DNA of 64,000 nt from Metaruminococcus_A sp964607135 (GTDB lineage: Bacteria > Bacillota > Clostridia > Oscillospirales > Ruminococcaceae), in assembly GCA_964607135.1 (NCBI GenBank), contig CAZSIV010000001.1:89871-153870 (forward strand), written 5' to 3'. Positions 17,808 to 26,156 of this stretch are shown in pieces; positions within the stretch are counted from its first letter, which is position 1, and every line of letters starts with the position of its first letter. A program made the position numbers and the translations under genes. The notes under the pieces were generated by a model, which saw only the letters and a list, made by a program, of their open reading frames with translations, ran no database searches and had not been told where the DNA came from.

Positions 17808-19431
17808 CGTTCTCGCCTCCTCTCAGCAATGCGCGCACCATCTGCGCCGCGATTTCGGGATTATCATCCGCAAATTTCCGAATATCCTTACGAAGCTCCA
17901 TATTCCTTTCGCTTTGCAGGCTCATGACATCCGCCCCAACCGGCTCGGGCTGGGGAGCGGCATAGGCAGCGGCATAAACCTCTTCCGGCACCCGGAAACT
18001 GGCGGCTGCCTTTTTCCTTTTCTTCCGCCCTCTTCTGCGCAGAAGAAGCAAAACGATAAACAGCAGCAAAAGGAAGGCTGCCGCACCCGCTACAGCATAA
18101 ATCAGCCAGCTTTCGAGGCTGTCCGGAGTAATCGGCGACACCGGGCCGGGTTCTACATAGAACGGCGAATTAAACAGCGAAATCTTATTATCGGTCAGTT
18201 CATCGGTGATCCCGGCCGCCCGGGCCACATGAAGCCGCAGATTTGCAAGCTCCGCCTGGCTCATCGCCCCGGCAGTGGTGGAGTTGATGCTCACCGAAAC
18301 CATACAGTCGGTCAGATACCCGGCCGTCCGCTCCACATGGGTGTCGGTCGTCGAGTTATCGTAATCGATCTGGCCGCTGGTGTGGATTTCTTTTTCATCG
18401 CCTCTGATCTGCCCGCCCTCTTCCACGTAGGTGGGGAGATCCGAATTGGTCGTCGTCCCAACTGTGCCTCCAACCGTGCTGTCGCCCCCGCGGATAATCG
18501 AATGATCGTAAATTTTAGAGCCGATGATTCCCTCCCCTTTTGTGCTGCCGTCGTCAGCCCAATCCGGAAGGTCGACGTCGTGAATGTCCTGAATCGTCCG
18601 GTTGACGTCTACGTTACAGGTGATGCCAACCTTGACGTTTTCTTCCCCGAAGAGCGGAACCAACACCTGCATTACATTAGTGCGGATGATGTTGTTGTAC
18701 CGCTGCTCAAGATAAAGCTTCAGATCAGAGGCATCAATCGAACTGGCATTGCTGTTTCCCTCGGTGTAAAGATTCCCTAAGCTGTCGGAAATCGAAACGG
18801 AGCTGATTTCAAGCCCCTGCACCCCGCGCGCAACCAGTGTGCGGATCGCCTCGGCCTGCTGATCGGTCAGCATCTGCCCGTCGCGCATCGTCACAAAGAC
18901 GGCCGCGCTGGCGCCCACCCTGTTGGAGCTGTCCAAAACATAGTTGCTGCCCTCTCCAGGAGAAATGGTGACCGCAGCATCCTTCACGCCGTCAAAACAG
19001 CGGACAACTGCTCCCATCCGCTCCTGCAAGGTCAGCAGGTAAGCGGTGTTGCGCTCCGATTCGGTCGAAAGCGCTCCTACATGGTCATAATATGTAGAAT
19101 AAGAAAAACCTGTTTTTGGATACCCTTCCATCAGCAGTCTGGCTTTTAAAAGGTCTTCTTGTCCTTTCGGCACCAAAATGGTGTCGTTGTTCTCCAGCCG
19201 ATAGCCCGTCGCGCCCTGATTGTCCAGATAAGACATGATCGAAGCCGCTTCGTCGCTGCTCAGCCCGGTAAACAAAACCGTATAGGGCTGGCTCATCTGA
19301 AAAAACACGATGACGCCGACAAGGGCGACCAACGCTACCACGATCAGGATACGAACCTTTTTCGGTATCTTCTTCAACAGATTTTTAAGCTTTTCCCAAA
19401 ATTCTTTCAGCTTTGCCGTAAACTGCTCCAA
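17800..19431 (-). CDS. fliF: FliF, flagellar MS-ring protein
   Basis: 543 residues, MS-ring subunit. Two membrane segments flank the periplasmic ring-building region: RILIVVALVALVGVIVFF near residue 30 and WLIYAVAGAAAFLLLLFIVLLLL near residue 445. Diagnostic phrases are GLSSDEAASIMSYLDNQGA, LLMEGYPKTGFSYSTYYDH and VTISPGEGSNYVLDSS. The cytoplasmic tail ends with the FliG-binding FADDNPEIAAQMVRALLRGG. Confidence 0.97.
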   Translation of the reverse strand: MEQFTAKLKEFWEKLKNLLKKIPKKVRILIVVALVALVGVIVFFQMSQPYTVLFTGLSSDEAASIMSYLDNQGATGYRLENNDTILVPKGQEDLLKARLLMEGYPKTGFSYSTYYDHVGALSTESERNTAYLLTLQERMGAVVRCFDGVKDAAVTISPGEGSNYVLDSSNRVGASAAVFVTMRDGQMLTDQQAEAIRTLVARGVQGLEISSVSISDSLGNLYTEGNSNASSIDASDLKLYLEQRYNNIIRTNVMQVLVPLFGEENVKVGITCNVDVNRTIQDIHDVDLPDWADDGSTKGEGIIGSKIYDHSIIRGGDSTVGGTVGTTTNSDLPTYVEEGGQIRGDEKEIHTSGQIDYDNSTTDTHVERTAGYLTDCMVSVSINSTTAGAMSQAELANLRLHVARAAGITDELTDNKISLFNSPFYVEPGPVSPITPDSLESWLIYAVAGAAAFLLLLFIVLLLLRRRGRKKRKKAAASFRVPEEVYAAAYAAPQPEPVGADVMSLQSERNMELRKDIRKFADDNPEIAAQMVRALLRGGENDG

Positions 19432-19466
19432 ACGCTATCACCCCCGAAATCCTAGGCAAATTTCTG

Positions 19467-19775
19467 CTACAGACTGATACGGGTCAATTCCGAATAAGCG
19501 TCGAGCGCTTTGTTTCGCAGCTGCACCAACAGGTCGACAGCGACCTGGTATTTCGCAGAGGAGATGGTCAGGAGAGCAGGGTTATCCAGCTCGCCGACCG
19601 CCAGCTGATATTCCATCTTTGTTTTTTCCTGATCCGCCGCAATCACATTGTCAAAGGCAGACTTAAAAATAGAACCAAACGACCCCACGGAGCGGTCAGC
19701 TTTCTCCGCCTGCTCGGTCTTATCGCCCGTGACAATCTGCGCGATCGGCGAAATCTTATCAAGTGGTGAAATCAT
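19467..19775 (-). CDS. fliE: FliE, MS-ring/rod junction protein
   Basis: 102 residues. The typical C-terminus is AVDLLVQLRNKALDAYSELTRI; the N-terminal half contains SFGSIFKSAFDNV. FliE links the MS ring to the proximal rod and is the first exported subunit. It is positioned between flgC and fliF, as in all related operons. Confidence 0.94.
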   Translation of the reverse strand: MISPLDKISPIAQIVTGDKTEQAEKADRSVGSFGSIFKSAFDNVIAADQEKTKMEYQLAVGELDNPALLTISSAKYQVAVDLLVQLRNKALDAYSELTRISL

Positions 19776-19804
19776 AACGAACCTCCTATAGAAACATTTA
19801 AGTT

Positions 19805-20266
19805 CTATTTACCGATGTCGAGCCCTCTCATAATCACGCTTTTTACCGCATTGAAGACCGTCACATTGGACGAATAGGCCTGTGTGGCGGCCATCGCGTC
19901 GGTCACTTCCTTGACCATGTCCACATTTGGGAGAGAGACATAACCCTCTTCATCCGCATCCGGATGGGTCGGATCATATACCAGCTTAAAATCCGAAGGG
20001 TCCTCCGCAATATTCGTCACGCGGACGCCGCCGACCGGCTCGCCTTTTCTGCTGACCGGCTGTCCTTTCGCCGCGCGCTCCATCGCCTCCCGGAACGAGA
20101 CATCCCCGGTGTTCGCCTCGAATACCACGACCTTGCGGCGATAAGTCCCGCCGTTTTCAGTGCGGGTCGTGCTGGAATTGGTCACGTTTTCAGAAATGAT
20201 ATCCAGCCGCAGCTGCTGCGCCGTCAAACCGGAGCCGACGATATTCATTGTGTTTAAAAAAGCCAT
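19805..20266 (-). CDS. flgC: FlgC, proximal rod protein
   Basis: 153 residues with the N-terminal rod motif MNIVGSGLTAQQLRLDIISENVTNSSTT and the C-terminal VDMVKEVTDAMAATQAYSSNVTVFNAVKSVI. FlgC polymerises with FlgB and FlgF in the proximal rod and is secreted by the type III system. It lies 27 bp downstream of flgB. Confidence 0.96.
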   Translation of the reverse strand: MAFLNTMNIVGSGLTAQQLRLDIISENVTNSSTTRTENGGTYRRKVVVFEANTGDVSFREAMERAAKGQPVSRKGEPVGGVRVTNIAEDPSDFKLVYDPTHPDADEEGYVSLPNVDMVKEVTDAMAATQAYSSNVTVFNAVKSVIMRGLDIGK

Positions 20267-20293
20267 CTTCGCTCACCTCTTTAGTTTTACCGC

Positions 20294-20683
20294 TTACTGC
20301 CCGCGCACAACCGAGCGCAACGCGGACAGGTCTCTGGAGATCGCATCCATGACGTACTGGATCTGATAGGAGTTTCTGACAAGCTCCACCATCTGCTCCG
20401 TGGCGTTGACGCCGTTGTCGTCCATCCGCGTCACTTCGTCCGCGTCGACCACGTCGAACTTCGCCTGCTCCAAAACACTGCGCACCTGACGGCGGGGAGC
20501 TTTTGAACTGAGCGCGCTTTCAAGCTTTGCACGCAGATTTTCCTCAAAGGTCACCACTTTGGTTTTATAATTCGGCGTCTCCGCATTTACAATATTATCA
20601 GAGATCGCCGCTTGCTTCGCCCACAAAAAATCCATCGATTTTTCCAGCATAAGAACCGAATTGCTCGACAAAAAATCCGTCAT
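20294..20683 (-). CDS. flgB: FlgB, proximal rod protein; first gene of the fla operon
   Basis: 129 residues, with the rod motif MDFLWAKQAAISDNIVNAETPNYK and a C-terminal helix EQMVELVRNSYQIQYVMDAI. The ribosome site AAGGGAG lies ~10 bp upstream. This is the promoter-proximal gene of an at least 20-kb minus-strand operon; a sigma-A-like promoter is 165 bp upstream with a structured leader between. Confidence 0.95.
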   Translation of the reverse strand: MTDFLSSNSVLMLEKSMDFLWAKQAAISDNIVNAETPNYKTKVVTFEENLRAKLESALSSKAPRRQVRSVLEQAKFDVVDADEVTRMDDNGVNATEQMVELVRNSYQIQYVMDAISRDLSALRSVVRGQ

Positions 20684-20847
20684 CTTGCTTCGCTCCCTTT
20701 CTTAAAAACTTATGATATAAAGCCGCTTTTCTCGTTCTCAAAGAGCCGTAAATCCGCACGTTGCAAACTGTTTGCGGGGACGACAAAAACACTGTCCCCA
20801 CAAAATTGCAGACAGATTTATAGAATAAACGCATCTTAACTCTTGTT

Positions 20848-20876
20848 ATTCTAACTTATTTAATCATAAAATGCAA
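20848..20876 (-). promoter_or_regulatory. Sigma-A-like promoter of the flgB...flhA operon
   Basis: On the minus strand TTGCAT (20871-20876), exactly 17 bp, then TAGAAT (20848-20853). The predicted start near 20841 gives a leader of about 158 nt. The leader contains a hairpin whose arms GGGGAC/GTCCCC lie at 20776-20800. No sigma-28 element was found upstream of flgB, consistent with early (class II) expression. Confidence 0.6.
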
Positions 20877-21069
20877 TAGCATTTCCGCACTTTTTAAGAT
20901 TCAAATTTTACCTGAATCACCCTAATTTTCTAAAAAACAGAGCCGAAAGACAGGATCAAACAGGGATTTACAGCGCAAATCATCCCCCTGAAATACCAGG
21001 CTTCACCTGCCCCATAAAAACAATTTTTTCGATAAAAAACGATGATTCGCAGAGAGCGAACCGCTATCT
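20877..21069. other. Non-coding stretch upstream of the fla operon promoter
   Basis: An A/T-rich stretch with no plausible open frame and no recognised RNA. It contains short runs of A and T that could act as an upstream activating region for the flgB promoter. Confidence 0.4.
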
Positions 21070-21117
21070 GAAAATAATGGGATGCCGACCCGGACGGGTC
21101 GGCATCCCATTATTTTC
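21070..21117 (-). terminator. 22-bp perfect inverted repeat, bidirectional-type terminator after the PilZ gene
   Basis: Arms 21070-21091 and 21096-21117 are perfectly complementary over 22 bp with a 4-base centre. The outer part is A/T-rich (AAAATAAT/ATTATTTT) so either strand ends the hairpin with a U-rich tail, while the core is GC-rich. It lies 21 bp downstream of the PilZ gene stop. Between this element and the flgB promoter (20877-21069) no gene is seen. Confidence 0.7.
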
Positions 21118-21138
21118 TGCAATTGCTTTTCTGCGCCT

Positions 21139-21768
21139 TTAAGCCCTCTTTCGGCCGCGCTGTTCGATCTGCGCGCTGAACACCGCTTCGCAGACCATTG
21201 TCTCTTCCTCGTCGCACATCTCGACGAACTTTGCGGCGTAAAACGGCAAGTCGCGCTCCGTCGCCCGCTGCCTGAGAATTTCGCACTGGAGGATCAGCGG
21301 CTTGGACGTGACGGGAATCACAACCTCGACCCTCTCCCCCTTTTCAAAAGGACGGTCGCAGAAAAATGCGATCCCGCCGCCGCTCAGGTCATGCGATTCT
21401 ATCTTACACCGCCCCGTCCAGCCGCCGTTTACAGGATACAGGAAGGTGTCGAAACGAATCGGGACACGAAGGCTCTGCCTCAGGTCCAGCGGGGAATCCC
21501 TCCATTTTTTCAGGACGATCACATCACCCTCATGCCGGACGATGGCTCCAAACAGAGCCGGCGCCTCCTTTGCCGCGCCGATGAGGTGGATTTCCTGATG
21601 CTTGAGAACAACCGGGACTTTGTCCTCCGGAACACGAACCTTGATTTCATCCGAATCCGCGAAGCTCTCCAGCCATCCGTTTGTCAGCGGCACACCCGCA
21701 CTGTCCGCGAGCAGGTAACTGCCCTCATTTTTATTTTGATTCATGTTCCAATCCTGTCTCCCTTCCAT
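21139..21768 (-). CDS. PilZ-domain flagellar brake-type protein (YpfA/YcgR-like)
   Basis: 209 residues. The N-terminal part (residues ~20-95) resembles a YcgR-N beta domain; the PilZ domain begins with RQSLRVPIRF (RxxxR) and contains HDLSGGGIAF (DxSxxG), the two c-di-GMP contact motifs, both intact. Such proteins slow motors or lower motility when c-di-GMP is high. The ATG overlaps the stop of the upstream gene (TGATG); an internal ATG at 21744 with an AAGGGAG site upstream is an alternative start. The function is inferred from motifs and from sitting between flagellar and chemotaxis clusters. Confidence 0.85.
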   Translation of the reverse strand: MEGRQDWNMNQNKNEGSYLLADSAGVPLTNGWLESFADSDEIKVRVPEDKVPVVLKHQEIHLIGAAKEAPALFGAIVRHEGDVIVLKKWRDSPLDLRQSLRVPIRFDTFLYPVNGGWTGRCKIESHDLSGGGIAFFCDRPFEKGERVEVVIPVTSKPLILQCEILRQRATERDLPFYAAKFVEMCDEEETMVCEAVFSAQIEQRGRKRA

Positions 21769-22079
21769 CAGCCGCCGGTTTCTTCCTTGGCTTCCTCTTC
21801 TTTTTTAGCGGGATCGAAATGTAAGAAATAGACATAAATTTCCACGATTGCTTTGTAAAGCTCCCCCGGGATCTCCTGCCCCAGCTCCAGCTGAGACAAA
21901 ATGGTGGCCAGGGAATTGTCCTCATAAATCGGGACGCCGTTATCAGCAGCCGTTTCCACAATTTTTTCGGCCAAATACCCCATGCCGGATGCCACTACGA
22001 CCGGCGCCGCATTGTCGGATCCATATTGCAGCGCAACAGCGGACTTCATAGCGTCGCGCGCCTTTTTAGACTTTGACAT
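21768..22079 (-). CDS. Stand-alone FlhB C-terminal domain protein (FlhB-like, YlqH family)
   Basis: 103 residues corresponding only to the cytoplasmic domain of FlhB (AVALQYGSDNAAPVVVASGMGYLAEKI ... IPGELYKAIVEIYVYF). The NPTH autocleavage motif is absent: the stretch before AVALQY is KARDAMKS. No membrane part is present. This is the YlqH/FhlX type of protein, shown in some bacteria to substitute for the C-terminal part of FlhB. The start at 22079 overlaps the preceding gene and has an AAAGGAAG site. Confidence 0.82.
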   Translation of the reverse strand: MSKSKKARDAMKSAVALQYGSDNAAPVVVASGMGYLAEKIVETAADNGVPIYEDNSLATILSQLELGQEIPGELYKAIVEIYVYFLHFDPAKKEEEAKEETGG

Positions 22080-23490
22080 TGATCCCGTTCTTCCTTTCAA
22101 ATATCTGCGGAAACACCTCGGTCAAGGCGACCGGCCGCTCCATTCTGCGCACGCTGACCTCTGCGGGCGTCAGGCCGTTATTGGTGAGAATCTGCGCCAG
22201 CGACTGTTCGATCTGCCCCGAAAAGGGAACCACCTTTTCGGGGCAGGACACGTTGATGCTGACCTCGCTGTCGGCGCTTGTGAGAACCACGTCGAACAGC
22301 CCGAGGTTCTGCACATCCATTTTAAATAGAATTTTAACCGCACGCCCGGCGCGTTTCCCCTGCTCCCCCTCCCGCTCGGCGTCGGGATCGACCCACATTT
22401 CGGAAAACAGGAACTTCCCATCCCATTCCAAGGGGATGATAAAATGGTTGACCGGCATGTAAACGCTTTCGTTTACGAGCATAGCCCCGACCAGCTGCTG
22501 AAAAACCTCCTGGACCTCCGCTGGTCCCTCCCCGCTCAGGGCGTGCGACGCAGCGGCGGCCAGATGACCGGCGAACTGGTTTGCGGCAGAGCTTTTTTCA
22601 AACTGGTTCGCATGCAATAACGAAAGCAGCGCGTTGTCGTCGATCCCGCCGAGCTGGGTTTTCAGCGTGCCGTAGCTGGTCAGGCGGTGGAACATCTGCA
22701 AGAGATTTTCCTCCGAGCCGTTTTCATACCGGGACATATCCAGCGTCAAAAGACTCAAATACTGCCTGGCGAGGCCGAGGTCGTGCGTTCTTCCCACATA
22801 AGAGGACATATAGGGGAAAACCTCCTGCTGCAAAAAAAGCAGCGTGCCCTTCCTGTCCCCGGCGGCGATCGAATTTTCCGCCTGCGCCGTCAAATCCCGC
22901 AGCTTTTCGGCCCAGCTGGCCGGCATCGCGTCCGCCATCCCGTTTAAATTTCTAAGAAGATTCCCCTCCAGATGCTCTGTGGATGAATAGTCGACATACG
23001 CCTTGAGAAACTGGAGGATATCAAGGCGGGTGCTGTCGGAGGAAGCTCGTGCATAGGCGTTGCGCAAAAGCGCAAAAAGCGCCCCGCCGAACCTGCTTCC
23101 AGCCTTGAACTGCCCCGTCAAAAAATTTAAAAGCTGCGTTTCGTCCATCCGGAGCATCTGCAGCGCCTGGGCCATCTCCGTGGCGATCCCTTCGTTTAAG
23201 CCGGAGAGAACCACCGTGCCCTCCTTGCCCGAAAAAAGCTTAGCCAGGCTTTCGGCCAGATTCGGCGCCTCCTTCAAACGCTGGACAAAGGCTTGAAAAT
23301 TGGAATCGTAACGGATATTTCCCGACTGGTCGAGCGCCCCGTTGTCCTGCCGTTCCGTCCTGCGGTCCGCCCTGCCGACACGGCTCGGGTCGGGGACGTT
23401 TTGGATCTGGGGGTTCGTCTCGGCCGAATTCGGTATATTGCGGTTAATCGTGCTGCTGTCATACCCCGGTACGGGATTGGTAGCACCCAT
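22066..23490 (-). CDS. Large YlqG/FliK-like flagellar protein of unknown role
   Basis: About 474 residues from ATG 23490; a TTG at 23532 is a longer alternative and neither start has an ideally spaced ribosome site, although a GGAGG lies at ~23510. The N-terminus is polar, the middle is helical (QALQMLRMDETQLLNFLTG, then ARQYLSLLTLDMSRYENG), and the last ~110 residues (ILFKMDVQNLGLFDVVLTS ... SVSCPEKVVPF-like ... GQIEQSLAQIL) have the strand-helix order of a FliK/Flg_hook C-terminal domain. In Bacillus the ylqG-ylqH pair has the same arrangement next to a FlhB C-domain protein. The direct partner is probably that neighbouring FlhB-like domain. Confidence 0.6.
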   Translation of the reverse strand: MGATNPVPGYDSSTINRNIPNSAETNPQIQNVPDPSRVGRADRRTERQDNGALDQSGNIRYDSNFQAFVQRLKEAPNLAESLAKLFSGKEGTVVLSGLNEGIATEMAQALQMLRMDETQLLNFLTGQFKAGSRFGGALFALLRNAYARASSDSTRLDILQFLKAYVDYSSTEHLEGNLLRNLNGMADAMPASWAEKLRDLTAQAENSIAAGDRKGTLLFLQQEVFPYMSSYVGRTHDLGLARQYLSLLTLDMSRYENGSEENLLQMFHRLTSYGTLKTQLGGIDDNALLSLLHANQFEKSSAANQFAGHLAAAASHALSGEGPAEVQEVFQQLVGAMLVNESVYMPVNHFIIPLEWDGKFLFSEMWVDPDAEREGEQGKRAGRAVKILFKMDVQNLGLFDVVLTSADSEVSINVSCPEKVVPFSGQIEQSLAQILTNNGLTPAEVSVRRMERPVALTEVFPQIFERKNGINVKV

Positions 23491-23538
23491 TATTTCAGGT
23501 ATTTTGAACACCTCCAAAACAAAACCTTGCAAAATCTA

Positions 23539-23565
23539 TTAATTTCCGCCGCCGAGCGCCGATAT
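23539..23565 (+). promoter_or_regulatory. Sigma-28 (SigD)-type promoter of the cheA operon
   Basis: TTAA (23539-23542), 15 bp, then GCCGATAT (23558-23565); the known SigD/FliA consensus is TAAA-N15-GCCGATAA. It lies 33 bp upstream of the cheA ATG, fitting start of transcription near 23572. Confidence 0.65.
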
Positions 23566-23598
23566 ACAATTAAGATAATTAAAAAGGCGGTGTTTATC

Positions 23599-25650
23599 AT
23601 GGGCAGCGGTAATGATATTCTGGATATGTATATTTATGAAACCAATACATTGCTCGAACAGCTGGAATCCATTGTTCTTGAAGCGGAGAAGGCGGATACA
23701 TTCTCTCAGGACAATGTAAACGAGATTTTCCGCATCATGCATACCATTAAAGGTTCTTCCGCGATGATGGAGTTCCAGTCGCTTGCGACAATCGCGCATC
23801 GGATTGAAGATCTCTTCTTTATCATTCGTGAAAACACCATGTCGGTCGTTTCGGAAGAAAACCGTCCGGCGCTGTTTGATCTGGTGTTCCAGTCCATCGA
23901 CTATTTCCGCGGGGAAGTCGAGAAAATTGAAGCTGAACAGCCTCTCTCTGGAGATATCGACAGCTTCTTATCAAATATTAATAGCTTAATCGCTAAAATT
24001 AAAGGCGACCCCGACGGCGGCGAACCGGCTCCCGCCCCGCAGGAGGCTCCGGCAAAATCGGGGGAGACCGCTCCGTCAGGCGCCGAATCAACTGCCGATC
24101 TATCGGGCGGCAACAAAGACTTTCCACATGAGCTTCTCGTTTATTTCGAGGAAGGATGCGGGATGGAAAATCTCCGCGCCTTTATGCTGGTGACCGGCGT
24201 GCGCGATTTCTGCGCCGAGTCCGATTTTATCTTCCTGCCCGACGACGTGGAAGGGAATCCGTCGTCTTCCGAGGCGGTGATCGAGAACGGCTTCCGGATG
24301 ATGTTCCGCAATGCCGCTGACCGCGACGGCGCCGTTGCCGTTGTGAACTCTTCCGGTTCCATCAAGTCATATCAGGCCCGCGATCTCCAGTTCGACGAAC
24401 CGGCTGCGGCAAACACAAAACCGGAAGCGGCCGCTGCACCCGCACCCGCCCAAAATGCGCAGCACGCGAAGGAAAGCCTCATCAGTGTCAATCTCAGCAA
24501 GCTGGAACAGCTGACCTCCGTGGTGAGTGAAATCGTCATCACCGAGTCGATGGTGACGGCTTCTCCCGACCTGAAGGGCCTCAATCTGGACGTTTTCAAC
24601 AAGTCGGCGCGTCAGCTTAGGAAACTGACGGACGAGTTGCAGGATGTCTCTATGTCGCTCAGGATGGTTCCCGTTTCAGCCACCTTCCAGAAAATGAACC
24701 GCATCGTGCGGGATATGAGCAAAAAGCTCGGCAAACGCGCGAAGCTTACGCTGGTCGGCGAAAGCACTGAGGTGGACAAAACGATTGTCGACAGCCTGGG
24801 CGATCCGATTATGCACATTGTCCGCAACTCGATGGACCACGGCCTCGAGGAACATGAAGAAGATCGCATCGCCGCAGGAAAGGATCCTGTGGGAGAAATC
24901 ATCCTCTCCGCAAAGGACACCGGGGGCGAGGTCATCATTGAAATCAAAGACGACGGAGCCGGCGTCAATTACGACGCCGTACTGCAAAAGGCCATCAAAA
25001 AAGGACTTGCTTCCTCCGATGTGGATTACTCCCATAAGGAAATCCTCAACTTCCTGATGATGCCGGGCTTCTCCACAAACGTGGAAGTCACGGAATTTTC
25101 CGGGCGCGGCGTGGGGATGGACGTTGTTAAGAGCACCATCGAGGACCTCGGCGGCACCGTTTCGTTGTCCAGCGAGCCCGGGAAGGGGATGACGACCACC
25201 CTGAAAATTCCGTTGACCATGGCGATTATGGACGGGATGGAGGTGTCGGTGGGCGACTCGGTCTTCACTATTCCGATCAACAACATCCGCCAAAGCTTTA
25301 AGGTGGCGGCCGGGGACATCATCCACGATTCCACCAGCGGTGAGATGATCAACTGCATCGGCAACTTCTATCCGGTCGTCCGCACCAAGGAGCTTTATTC
25401 ACTTGGGAGCGGGGCCGATAACATCGAGGATGGAATTCTGATCTGGCTGGAGTCCGGCGACTATTCCTACTGTCTGTTTGTAGATGAACTTCTCGGGGAG
25501 CAGCAGGTCGTCGTCAAGCCGCTGCCGAGCTTTGTCAACAGCTACAATATCAAACAGTACGGCATCAGCGGCTGCACACTTCTGGGGGATGGCAGCATCA
25601 GCATTATCCTGGATGTAGCCAACCTCTACCTTGCCGCGCATAACGCCTAA
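23599..25650 (+). CDS. cheA: CheA, chemotaxis histidine kinase
   Basis: 683 residues from ATG 23599 (GGCGG site upstream). Domains in order: HPt with H48 in FRIMHTIKGSS; a Pro/Ala linker around residues 125-160; a small P2-like domain (NKDFPHELLVYFEEGCGMENLRAF); a second linker; dimerisation helices; the HATPase domain with N box HIVRNSMDHGLEEH, G1 DDGAGV, and GRGVGMDVVKS; and a C-terminal CheW-like domain. It phosphorylates CheY and CheB in response to receptors. No receptor gene lies in this window. Confidence 0.97.
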   Translation: MGSGNDILDMYIYETNTLLEQLESIVLEAEKADTFSQDNVNEIFRIMHTIKGSSAMMEFQSLATIAHRIEDLFFIIRENTMSVVSEENRPALFDLVFQSIDYFRGEVEKIEAEQPLSGDIDSFLSNINSLIAKIKGDPDGGEPAPAPQEAPAKSGETAPSGAESTADLSGGNKDFPHELLVYFEEGCGMENLRAFMLVTGVRDFCAESDFIFLPDDVEGNPSSSEAVIENGFRMMFRNAADRDGAVAVVNSSGSIKSYQARDLQFDEPAAANTKPEAAAAPAPAQNAQHAKESLISVNLSKLEQLTSVVSEIVITESMVTASPDLKGLNLDVFNKSARQLRKLTDELQDVSMSLRMVPVSATFQKMNRIVRDMSKKLGKRAKLTLVGESTEVDKTIVDSLGDPIMHIVRNSMDHGLEEHEEDRIAAGKDPVGEIILSAKDTGGEVIIEIKDDGAGVNYDAVLQKAIKKGLASSDVDYSHKEILNFLMMPGFSTNVEVTEFSGRGVGMDVVKSTIEDLGGTVSLSSEPGKGMTTTLKIPLTMAIMDGMEVSVGDSVFTIPINNIRQSFKVAAGDIIHDSTSGEMINCIGNFYPVVRTKELYSLGSGADNIEDGILIWLESGDYSYCLFVDELLGEQQVVVKPLPSFVNSYNIKQYGISGCTLLGDGSISIILDVANLYLAAHNA

Positions 25651-25673
25651 TTTTTAAGGAGGGAACCTATTTC

Positions 25674-26156
25674 ATGAACGAGGATATGCTCTTCGCAACT
25701 GAAAGTCAGATGCAGGAATTGGAGCCTGCGCAGGCTGAAGAGACGGTCGATACGCAGAAATTTCTTATTTTCGTCACGGACGATCTGAAATTCGGCATTG
25801 ACGCGGAAGACGTGATTGAGATCATCACGAACCACACGATCACCTATCTTCCCATGCTGCCCGATTTCGTCCGCGGCATTGTCAATCTGCGCGGCCAGAT
25901 GATCCCGATTGTAGACATCCGCCTTCATCTGGGCAAACCCGAAAGAGAGGACTGTCTGGTGATCGTGCTGAATATCGGCGGCGCCCAGATCGGCATTCTT
26001 GTAGATTCCGTCGATCAGATGATCGACATCCCCAAAGCGGACATTCTTCCGATGCCAGCTCACAGCGTCCAAAAGCTGGTTTCTGGAATGTGTGCTCTTC
26101 CGGACGGTTCCGGTACTATGATGGTGCTCGACTGCGGGCAGCTGTTGCCGCAATGA
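25674..26156 (+). CDS. cheW: CheW, receptor-kinase coupling protein
   Basis: 160 residues with a single CheW domain: FLIFVTDDLKFGIDAEDVIEII near the start, PDFVRGIVNLRGQMIPIVDIR in the middle, and IGILVDSVDQMIDIP towards the end. It couples CheA to receptors. An acidic 25-residue N-terminal extension precedes the domain. Its stop overlaps the cheR start codon (ATGA), implying coupled translation. Confidence 0.96.
   Translation: MNEDMLFATESQMQELEPAQAEETVDTQKFLIFVTDDLKFGIDAEDVIEIITNHTITYLPMLPDFVRGIVNLRGQMIPIVDIRLHLGKPEREDCLVIVLNIGGAQIGILVDSVDQMIDIPKADILPMPAHSVQKLVSGMCALPDGSGTMMVLDCGQLLPQ

Noticed and set aside
16728..17927. A 399-residue plus-strand frame opposite fliG
   Set aside because: It is antisense to fliG with conserved FliG on the other strand and has no family match; a shadow of the GC-rich codon pattern.
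23293..23598. 5' extension of cheA upstream of ATG 23599
   Set aside because: The HPt domain starts right after ATG 23599, the promoter lies within the extension, and the extension overlaps the opposite-strand gene.
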